Assembly: GCA_937888935.1 (NCBI GenBank)
Contig: CALARO010000231.1
Location: forward strand, 1-7,839
Length of the DNA stretch: 7,839 nucleotides
Reading direction: 5' to 3'
DNA from: an uncultured Clostridia bacterium
GTDB taxonomy: Bacteria; Bacillota; Clostridia; Christensenellales; Borkfalkiaceae
Below, one piece after another: positions 1 to 5,171 of this stretch. Position 1 is the stretch's first letter; every line of letters begins with the position of its first letter. Below the pieces are notes generated by a model that saw nothing but the letters and a program-made list of their open reading frames with translations, searched no databases and had not been told where the DNA came from. Both the position numbers and the translations under genes were made by a program.

Positions 1-987
1 GATAGAAATTTTGGGAATCAGGGCGTGGAAGCGGGTATCGGTGAGCCACATGACGTTGGATGAAAAAATCACGTTTAAAATACCGTTCCGATCGAGAATT
101 TTCTGCATTAAAAGCAGCGTGACGAATTGCGGCACGGCGATTGCCGTGACGAACGCGGCGCGGTAGATCGCTTTGCCCCTGATCCCCTTTTTATTGATGA
201 GCATGGCGAGAAACATTCCGAGAAAGAAATTCGTGAAGGTGGCGAAAAACGCCCAGACGAACGTCCATAACAATACCTGCGCGAACGCTTTGGGAAATTC
301 GCCCCCGCCGCCGAACGACAGAAGCGTTTTAAAGCCTTGCAATCCCACCCAGCCGAACAATCTGCCGGGCGGCATGTGATTATAATCGTAGTTTGTGAAC
401 GCGATTAAAATCATGAAAATGAGCGGCAGCACCGTGAACACGAGCAAGCCGACGAAAGGCGGGATTAAAAGCGGAATATAAAATCTTTTATTGATCAGCT
501 CGTTTACGTCTTCTTTGAACGAGAGAATTTTCTCGCCGCGGCGAAGGCGAAGATCGTTTTCGTAGCTGCCCTTTACGTTCGCCGCCCAGATTAAGACGAA
601 GAGAATACAAACCACCAAGGAAACCACGCCGTAGAGAAGAATCAAAAAGCTGTTGTCGCCCGCGACTTTTTCGTAAACCTGCGTGTTTTCGTTCCACACT
701 TCGCCCGAAACGAGCGTGCCGAGTTTGCCCGAAAATAATTTCGCTACGTACTTTCCGCCGAAAAAAATCATAAACAAAACGAACGCCGTTTCGGCGGCGA
801 GATACAGTATGCCTTTGACGATCTGACCGCGGGCGATCTGACCGAAACCCATGAAAACCGCCGAAGTTTTCGTTGCAGGCGAGCCGTTCTTTATCGACGA
901 AAACACGCCCGCGCGCTTTTTTTTCGCGCTCTTTTTCGCCGCGCTTTTTTCCGTATCGTTTTTTTGCTTTGCTTTCGCGCTTTGCAT
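1..987 (-). CDS. malF: MalF-like sugar ABC transporter permease (C-terminus beyond left edge)
   Basis: Integral membrane subunit of a carbohydrate ABC importer; it would form half of the translocation channel with a MalG-type partner. I translated this frame myself: 329 codons are open from the ATG at 987 to the window edge with no stop. The start is set by AAAGGAG (1000-994) six bases upstream. The N-terminus (residues 1-35) is very rich in Lys/Ala and cytoplasmic. Hydrophobic segments lie at about 58-77, 113-135, 170-197, 235-264 and 276-296. The extra N-terminal membrane segments before the core are typical of MalF/GanP/MdxF permeases. The segment with PLLIPPFVGLLVFTVLPLI and the following FTNY matches the start of the family core. 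The EAA loop that contacts the ATPase is not reached. It follows the binding-protein gene by 93 bases, as in mal operons. Family call is firm; maltodextrin specificity is inferred from malQ nearby. Confidence 0.88.
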   Translation of the reverse strand, partial: MQSAKAKQKNDTEKSAAKKSAKKKRAGVFSSIKNGSPATKTSAVFMGFGQIARGQIVKGILYLAAETAFVLFMIFFGGKYVAKLFSGKLGTLVSGEVWNENTQVYEKVAGDNSFLILLYGVVSLVVCILFVLIWAANVKGSYENDLRLRRGEKILSFKEDVNELINKRFYIPLLIPPFVGLLVFTVLPLIFMILIAFTNYDYNHMPPGRLFGWVGLQGFKTLLSFGGGGEFPKAFAQVLLWTFVWAFFATFTNFFLGMFLAMLINKKGIRGKAIYRAAFVTAIAVPQFVTLLLMQKILDRNGILNVIFSSNVMWLTDTRFHALIPKISI

Positions 988-1061
988 TTCTTTCTCCTTT
1001 CAGGAAAAAGCGCGCCGCAAACGGTGTTTCTTCGCGTTCGCGACGCACTTCTTTTCATATT

Positions 1062-1080
1062 TTTTGCAGGCTACGCAAAA
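1062..1080 (-). other. Small inverted repeat just after the malE stop codon
   Basis: Arms TTTTGC (1062-1067) and GCAAAA (1075-1080) flank a 7-base loop and abut the malE stop codon at 1081-1083. It is followed on the minus strand by an A-run, not a T-run, so it is a poor terminator. It could act as a 3' stabiliser, letting malE be expressed above malF, as is known for intercistronic hairpins in other mal operons. A second, 4-bp hairpin (1034-1046) lies in the same gap. The rest of 988-1061 holds only the malF ribosome binding site. Confidence 0.3.
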
Positions 1081-2346
1081 TTATTCCGCAGTTTTTTCAA
1101 TCGCTTTCACGTATGCCGCAAGTTCCGTTTCGAGCTTGAATTCGCTGCCCGTGGTGGCGGCGGTGATCATCGCGTTGCCTAAACCCTGCATGGGAAGCCA
1201 CAGCGTGGAAGGAACGTTTTTCTGCGTTTTGGAATATTTCAGCTGATTTTCGATAGCTTTCGCGCAAGCGTCGCTCTGCACGTCGTTTTCCGCACGCGCT
1301 TCTTTATTCGTAGGCACAAATCCGCGATCTTTGAAGCGGCGCACCTGGTTTTCTTTATTCGTGTAGTACTCCGCAAATTCGAGCGCGGCGGATTTATTTT
1401 TGGAATACTGCCCCACGCCCATGAGTTTATAGCCGGCGAACGCCGTAAGCTGCTTCTGCGCTTCGTCGCTTTCACCGCGCGCATACGTGTAGGTGGGAAG
1501 CTTCGCTACGCCGAAATTGTCGCCGAGATAACCCGAAAACGTCTTTTTATTCCAGATGCCCGAAGTGGCGGCGATCACCGTGCCGTCCGAAAAGCCTGCG
1601 GCGATGGTGGAATCGTTGGCATCGGGCAGTACTTTTTTATTCGAAGCCGTTTCATACAAGGCTTTGGTAACCTTTTTGCCCGTATCGTTACCGAAATCGG
1701 TGGTGATTTTCGTTTCCGCGAACGTATCGTTGTACGTGACTTCGTAGCCGAGTCCCGCGCCGAAATAGAAAGAAGTATTATACCAGCCGTCGTTTAAAGG
1801 CATGGCGAATTTCTTACTCGTAGTACACTTCGCCAAAATTCCGTCTAACGTTTCGATGTCGGTTTCGTTTAAATACTCTTTATTATAGTAAAGGAAAAAC
1901 GTATTATCGGTATACGGGAAAGCATAAACGCTTTCTTCGCCGTCTTTGCCCTTTACCGTGGCGGAATCCACCGATTTTTCATCGTTGTTTTCTTTGATGC
2001 GCGTAAGGCGATCGCCGCCCACGCGGGAAAGCGCGTCGCCCGCAATCAGCTTTAATATCTGATCGCTCGAAAAGGAAAATACGTCGGGGGCGGCTTCCAC
2101 GTCGGTTAAAATTTTTGTAGCGACTTCGTCTTCGCCCTGCGCGGCAAAGCGGAAATCGTACTGCGTATCCGCGTGTTCTTTCTTGAAATTTTCCGAAATC
2201 TCTTTCGCGAGTTCCATATCCATCTGCGAACACCATACGGTGAGCGTGACGGCGTTATCCGTTTTCTTCTTGCACGAGCCGAGCATCGTGCCTGCCATCG
2301 CCGCGATGGAAAGCATCGCAAGCGTTTGCTTCATTTTTTTCGTCAT
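1081..2346 (-). CDS. malE: MalE-like extracellular sugar-binding lipoprotein
   Basis: Substrate-binding protein of a carbohydrate ABC importer (family 1 solute-binding protein), anchored to the outer face of the membrane and passing bound oligosaccharide to the permease encoded next. The 421-residue length is normal for the family. Residues 1-25 form a lipoprotein signal peptide: MTKKMKQ, a hydrophobic stretch, and the lipobox L22-G23-S24-C25, where C25 would be lipidated. VTLTVWCSQ begins the mature fold. FAGYKLMGVGQYSKNKSAA followed by ALEFAEYYTNKENQ and a GFVPTNKEA segment is the characteristic C-terminal part of MalE-type proteins. The same frame is open back to an ATG at 2565, but the ATG at 2346 is chosen because AAAGGAG (2361-2355) lies eight bases upstream and the signal peptide starts there. 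The ligand cannot be read from sequence; maltodextrin is inferred from malQ upstream and the MalF-like permease downstream. Confidence 0.9.
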   Translation of the reverse strand: MTKKMKQTLAMLSIAAMAGTMLGSCKKKTDNAVTLTVWCSQMDMELAKEISENFKKEHADTQYDFRFAAQGEDEVATKILTDVEAAPDVFSFSSDQILKLIAGDALSRVGGDRLTRIKENNDEKSVDSATVKGKDGEESVYAFPYTDNTFFLYYNKEYLNETDIETLDGILAKCTTSKKFAMPLNDGWYNTSFYFGAGLGYEVTYNDTFAETKITTDFGNDTGKKVTKALYETASNKKVLPDANDSTIAAGFSDGTVIAATSGIWNKKTFSGYLGDNFGVAKLPTYTYARGESDEAQKQLTAFAGYKLMGVGQYSKNKSAALEFAEYYTNKENQVRRFKDRGFVPTNKEARAENDVQSDACAKAIENQLKYSKTQKNVPSTLWLPMQGLGNAMITAATTGSEFKLETELAAYVKAIEKTAE

Positions 2347-2354
2347 TGTTTTCT

Positions 2355-2361
2355 CTCCTTT
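2355..2361 (-). promoter_or_regulatory. Ribosome binding site that fixes the malE start
   Basis: AAAGGAG read on the minus strand, eight bases before the ATG at 2346. It decides the start against a longer reading from 2565 that would overlap the malQ stop, run through the terminator and bury the signal peptide. Confidence 0.85.
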
Positions 2362-2378
2362 CACGTTTTTTGGTTTTT

Positions 2379-2395
2379 CCGATACGAAAGATCGG
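2379..2395 (-). promoter_or_regulatory. Hairpin in the malE leader, proximal element
   Basis: CCGAT (2379-2383) pairs with ATCGG (2391-2395) around a 7-base loop. It directly abuts a larger inverted repeat at 2396-2431 and ends about 17 bases before the ribosome binding site. It could be an RNA hairpin that protects or tunes the malE message, or half of an operator. No T-run follows it in the direction of transcription, so it is not a conventional terminator. Confidence 0.4.
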
Positions 2396-2431
2396 TAGCC
2401 GAATGAAAACAAGCTTTTTTCTGTTCGGCTA
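2396..2431 (-). promoter_or_regulatory. Large inverted repeat in the malE leader
   Basis: Eight-base arms TAGCCGAA (2396-2403) and TTCGGCTA (2424-2431) match exactly, and an inner pair GAAAA (2405-2409) with TTTTC (2417-2421) extends the stem past a small mismatch to a 7-base loop containing AAGCTT. In RNA this would be a long hairpin stacked on the next one. As DNA it could be an operator for a sugar regulator. Position between the malQ terminator and the malE ribosome binding site supports a role in setting malE expression; which role is unknown. Confidence 0.5.
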
Positions 2432-2458
2432 TGCTTATTTTCGGTAAGTTGTCCGCTT

Positions 2459-2487
2459 TTTATACCCTGTTTTCCGCATAAAAAAAT
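2459..2487 (-). promoter_or_regulatory. Possible weak malE promoter
   Basis: TATAAA (2464-2459) is a 5/6 match to a -10 box and lies just after the malQ terminator, upstream of the leader hairpins. No good -35 box is present at 16-18 bases: that stretch is the T-run of the terminator. It is listed because malE needs a promoter after a strong terminator and nothing better is seen in 2347-2542. An activator or readthrough from malQ are the alternatives. Confidence 0.25.
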
Positions 2488-2524
2488 CCGCCCCGCCCGG
2501 CGCAGTTGCCAAAGCGAAGCGGAT
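2480..2524 (-). terminator. Intrinsic terminator after malQ
   Basis: On the minus strand ATCCGC (2524-2519) begins a stem that closes with GCGGAT (2491-2486). It continues inward through TTCGCTT against GGGCGGG with several G-U pairs, then GGC against GCC past one bulged base, around a 6-base loop. A run of seven T residues (2486-2480) follows. It lies 18 bases beyond the malQ stop. This is the clearest terminator in the window and implies that malQ and malE are largely separate transcription units. Confidence 0.88.
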
Positions 2525-2542
2525 GATACCGCAAAATCGAAT

Positions 2543-4147
2543 TTATCTATGATATTCTTCTTCAAGACGAAGCAGCGTTTCTTTCACTGCGCCGGAAAAC
2601 GCCTGCTCTGCTGAAAAACGGAAACTCCAATTTTTCGTGGAAAGCGTGGACGGCGCGTTGATCCGCGCTTCTTCGCCGAGCGATAAGAGATCGCAGAGCG
2701 GCGCGACGCATAAAAACGACGGCGACGCGAACGCGAGCCGCACCGCTTCGGCGGCGTATTCTTCCGCCGTTTGCGCCGTGGAAACAATGCCGAATTTTTC
2801 ACATTCGCGGCGAAAATCGTGAGAAAAACGCTCTTTTTCCCAATCGGCGAGCGAAGCGACGTAAGATACGAACGGCGGATTATCGTGCGTACCCGTATAC
2901 GCCACGCTGTTTTCGGGGGAATTCGAAGGCTTATTCGTATTCTCCGCGCTGCCGTCGAAAGCAAATTCAAGCACGCGCATGCCGGGATAGCCGACGTCTT
3001 TCATCAGCTGCAACACGCCTTCGTCGATCACGCCGAGATCTTCCGCCACGATCGGCAGATTTTTCATATCCTTGAAAAGCCCGGCTTTCGGTCCGTCTTT
3101 CCACGTGCCTTCGCGCGCCGTAAGCGCGGCGGCGGGGATGGAAAAATACCGGTCGAAGCCGCGGAAATGATCTATACGCACGATATCGAACAACGCGAAC
3201 GCCTTTTGAATACGCCGCTTCCACCACGCGTAGCCGTCCTTCTTCATTTCTTCCCAGCGGTACACGGGATTTCCCCAAAGCTGCCCGTCGGCGGAAAACG
3301 CGTCCGGCGGAACGCCCGCTTTTTCCGTTTGCATGCCGTTTTCGTCCGTTTCGAACAGTTGCTTTCCGTACTTCCACATTTCTACGGAATCGCTCGCAAC
3401 ATAGATAGGCATATCGCCGAGAATTTCCACGCCGTTTTGCTTTGCCCGGGCGCGCAGCTCGTTCCATTGTTTTAAAAATTCGTACTGCGTGAATTGCCAG
3501 AATTGAATTTCTTCCGCATGCCCGGCGGCGAATTCTTCCGCTTTTTCTTCGCTGTATCCGGCGTATTCGCCACATTCCTGCCACGGGCGGAACGAAAAAT
3601 GCGTTTTGAGCGACATGAAAAGCGCGAAATCGAAATATTCGCCCGCCTTTAAAAACGCTTCGAAATTTTCCGCTTCACGGGGGTGCTTCGCGCGGTAGTC
3701 TTCGGAAGTAAAGCGCGAAAACGCTTTCTTTAAAAACGGCACGCGCGTGTGAAAAAGCCGCTCGTAGTCAATACGCGAATCTTCCTGCCCGTACCCGTTT
3801 TCATGGGCGTACCGCGCAAGTTCCGCTTCGGTGAAAAGCCCGTCTTCCGCGAGCAGCGTAAGGTCGATCAGATAATAATTGAGCGCGTAAGAACAGACGG
3901 ACTGATACGGACTATCGCCGTAGCTTGTGGGAAGCAGCGGCAGAATCTGCCACACTTTCACGCCGGCGGACGCAAGGTATTCCGCGTATCTTTGCGCGGT
4001 GCGCCCGATCGTGCCGATACCGTAGCGATCGGGAAGAGAAAATATCGGCAGCAAAACGCCGCATTTTCTTTGCTTCCATGCCTGTTCTTCCGTGTGATTT
4101 TCCGTTTGATTTGCCGTTTGATTGAAATTTGTTTCGCCGATCGTCAT
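2543..4147 (-). CDS. malQ: 4-alpha-glucanotransferase (amylomaltase, GH77)
   Basis: Cytoplasmic enzyme that moves alpha-1,4-glucan segments between maltodextrins and releases glucose, the central step of maltose and maltodextrin use. The protein is 534 residues, within the usual size for compact MalQ. Motifs in order: GVLLPIFSLPDRYGIG (30-45), VWQILPLLPTSYGDSPYQ (65-82), GDMPIYVASDS (244-254), RIDHFRG (324-330) with predicted nucleophile D326, VAEDLG (367-372) with predicted acid/base E369, and GTHDN (419-423) with the stabilising D422. The C-terminal NAPST and NW elements near 497-507 match the family end. The residues after THDN are PP rather than the commoner DT/ET type. About 25 polar residues precede the conserved start. 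The ATG at 4147 follows AAAAGGT (4160-4154). It is transcribed from its own consensus promoter and ends in a strong terminator before malE, so it is near but probably not cotranscribed with the importer. Confidence 0.96.
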   Translation of the reverse strand: MTIGETNFNQTANQTENHTEEQAWKQRKCGVLLPIFSLPDRYGIGTIGRTAQRYAEYLASAGVKVWQILPLLPTSYGDSPYQSVCSYALNYYLIDLTLLAEDGLFTEAELARYAHENGYGQEDSRIDYERLFHTRVPFLKKAFSRFTSEDYRAKHPREAENFEAFLKAGEYFDFALFMSLKTHFSFRPWQECGEYAGYSEEKAEEFAAGHAEEIQFWQFTQYEFLKQWNELRARAKQNGVEILGDMPIYVASDSVEMWKYGKQLFETDENGMQTEKAGVPPDAFSADGQLWGNPVYRWEEMKKDGYAWWKRRIQKAFALFDIVRIDHFRGFDRYFSIPAAALTAREGTWKDGPKAGLFKDMKNLPIVAEDLGVIDEGVLQLMKDVGYPGMRVLEFAFDGSAENTNKPSNSPENSVAYTGTHDNPPFVSYVASLADWEKERFSHDFRRECEKFGIVSTAQTAEEYAAEAVRLAFASPSFLCVAPLCDLLSLGEEARINAPSTLSTKNWSFRFSAEQAFSGAVKETLLRLEEEYHR

Positions 4148-4185
4148 AATTTTACCTTTTGTAAGTATGCCCTGTTTCCTTGCGT

Positions 4186-4214
4186 ATTATAGCCGAATTA
4201 TCGAAATTTGTCAA
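4186..4214 (-). promoter_or_regulatory. Consensus sigma-A promoter of malQ
   Basis: TTGACA (4214-4209), a 17-base spacer (4208-4192) and TATAAT (4191-4186): both boxes are perfect matches at the optimal spacing. Transcription should begin near 4179, giving a leader of about 30 bases with a modest ribosome binding site. A box this strong suggests high intrinsic activity, restrained if at all by a repressor. The spacer contains ATTCGGCTA, a 9-mer also present in the malE leader repeat. Confidence 0.88.
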
Positions 4215-4231
4215 GCATAACCGGCGGCGTT

Positions 4232-4957
4232 TCAGCCGATGAAATCGTAAAAATCGCTTGCGGAAAGATTTTTGCGAAGCTTTGCGATCGCGCGCTTTTC
4301 GATACGCGATACGTAGGAACGGGAAATATCGAGCTTTATCGCCACTTCGCGCTGCGCTTTCGGCGCGCCGCCCGTGAGCGCGTATCGCATGCAAAGCACG
4401 GTGTATTCGCGATCGTTTAAAAGGCGGCGGATTGCTTTGAGCAGTCTTTCGCGCTGCACCGAACGCTCTACGTTTTCGAAAACGCCTTCTTCTTTTTCGG
4501 CGAGAACGTCGAGAAGCGTAAGTTCGTTGCCGTCTTTATCCAATCCGACGGGATCGGAAAGAGAAAGCGTGTTTTTATGCTTTTTCCCCGCGCGGATCAG
4601 CATTAAAATTTCGTTTTCGATGCAGCGCGCGGCGAACGTGGCGAGCGTTGTTCCCCGACCCGGGCGATAGTTATCGAGCGCTTTCATCAAGCCTAAACTG
4701 CCCACGGAAATGAGATCGTCGGTTTCCGCCGCGCCGCGGTATTTCTTGACGATATGCGCCACGAGCCGCATGTTGTGCTTTACGAGAATATCTTTGGCTT
4801 GTTTGCGTTCTTCCGCCGTTTTCCCTTCGTTTAAAATTTTCAGATATTTTTCTTCGTCTTCTTTGGAAAGCGGCTTGGAAAAAGAATTTTTTCCGCCGAT
4901 CAGTCCCGTTAAAAATCCAATTTTGCATAAAAACGACCAGAATACGCTTAAAAACAT
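4232..4957 (-). CDS. sigK: Pro-sigma-K, late mother-cell sporulation sigma factor
   Basis: RNA polymerase sigma factor that directs late mother-cell genes (cortex and coat) during endospore formation. At 241 residues it is the usual full length. Residues 1-20 are a hydrophobic pro-sequence; by alignment with B. subtilis pro-sigma-K, cleavage by the membrane protease SpoIVFB would fall near L19/I20, just before GGKNSFSKPLS. Region 2 is HNMRLVAHIVKKY through DDLISVGSLGL to ARCIENEIL (61-118). SLSDPVGLDKDGNELTLLD (132-150) is the signature that separates SigK from SigE, SigF and SigG. Region 4 (about 170-231) holds the helix-turn-helix QREVAIKLDISRSYVSRIE (202-220). The reading frame is continuous, with no skin-type insertion. 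The ATG at 4957 follows AAAGGAG (4972-4966) by eight bases. No clear terminator separates it from malQ, 84 bases downstream, which has its own promoter. Confidence 0.95.
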   Translation of the reverse strand: MFLSVFWSFLCKIGFLTGLIGGKNSFSKPLSKEDEEKYLKILNEGKTAEERKQAKDILVKHNMRLVAHIVKKYRGAAETDDLISVGSLGLMKALDNYRPGRGTTLATFAARCIENEILMLIRAGKKHKNTLSLSDPVGLDKDGNELTLLDVLAEKEEGVFENVERSVQRERLLKAIRRLLNDREYTVLCMRYALTGGAPKAQREVAIKLDISRSYVSRIEKRAIAKLRKNLSASDFYDFIG

Positions 4958-5036
4958 GCTTTTTTCTCCTTTCCTGCTTTTTCTTTTTTCCGAGTTTTTT
5001 TCCGAGCTTTTACCGTGCCGAAGCGGCGCGCTTTTA

Positions 5037-5067
5037 TATGGTATGAAAAAGAAAGGTTGTACTATGC
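5037..5067 (-). promoter_or_regulatory. Candidate sigma-E/sigma-K-type promoter of sigK
   Basis: Minus strand: GCATAGT (5067-5061), 15-base spacer, then CATACCAT (5045-5038). Against the known sigma-E consensus (KMATAWW and CATACAMT) this misses one position in each box. CATACCATA (5045-5037) also fits the sigma-K -10 form CATANNNTA exactly, but the AC expected at -35 is not at the right distance. In B. subtilis sigK is driven first by sigma-E with SpoIIID and then by sigma-K, so both matches are the expected ones. TAGTACAACC (5064-5055) differs at one position from the SpoIIID site WWRRACARNY. No sigma-A-like promoter is visible in 4958-5110. Predicted start is near 5031. Sites this short can arise by chance. 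Confidence 0.5.
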
Positions 5068-5070
5068 CGC

Positions 5071-5103
5071 TTTTCGCGGTTTTACGATTTTTTTCGCGGT
5101 TTT
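5071..5103. repeat. Two 13-bp direct repeats, 20 bases apart
   Basis: TTTTCGCGGTTTT occurs at 5071-5083 and again at 5091-5103, a period of exactly 20 bases, close to two helical turns. The pair is enclosed by an inverted repeat, TATGCCG (5063-5069) and CGGCATA (5104-5110). It lies just upstream of the candidate sigK -35 box and just past the 3' end of the GH3 gene. Twin sites on one face of the helix suggest a protein-binding region, but the T-rich composition makes chance repetition easier. Confidence 0.45.
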
Positions 5104-5113
5104 CGGCATAGGT

Positions 5114-5141
5114 AAAGCCGCCGGATTGCGCCGACGGCTTT
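5114..5141 (-). terminator. Hairpin after the GH3 gene, probable terminator
   Basis: AAAGCCG (5114-5120) pairs with CGGCTTT (5135-5141), and CGG (5122-5124) with CCG (5131-5133), around a 6-base loop. The one internal mismatch (C5121, A5134) becomes a G-U pair in the minus-strand RNA, so the stem is more stable in the GH3 transcript, 30 bases after its stop. The following minus-strand sequence is only TTT and then ACC, a weak tail. The long T-rich tail is on the plus side, so it may also act bidirectionally. Confidence 0.5.
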
Positions 5142-5171
5142 CTGTTTTTATCGTTTTTTGTTTTTCGTTTT

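Noticed and set aside
488..1048. 186-codon minus-strand frame overlapping the permease
   Set aside because: Its translation is an Arg/Lys-rich frame shift of the MalF-like gene, whose own frame shows proper membrane segments and a good ribosome binding site.
2347..2565. Longer MalE reading starting at the ATG at 2565
   Set aside because: It overlaps the end of malQ, runs through the malQ terminator and the leader hairpins, lacks a good ribosome binding site and would bury the lipoprotein signal peptide, while 2346 has AAAGGAG at the right distance.
2771..3475. 234-codon plus-strand open frame opposite malQ
   Set aside because: It lies wholly antisense to a gene with clear GH77 motifs, and its arginine/histidine-rich translation has no recognisable domain; it is a mirror of the coding strand's codon bias.
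4232..4957. Sigma factor as SigE, SigF or SigG
   Set aside because: The hydrophobic N-terminal pro-sequence followed by the KPLS element and SLSDPVGLDKDGNELTLLD are specific to SigK.
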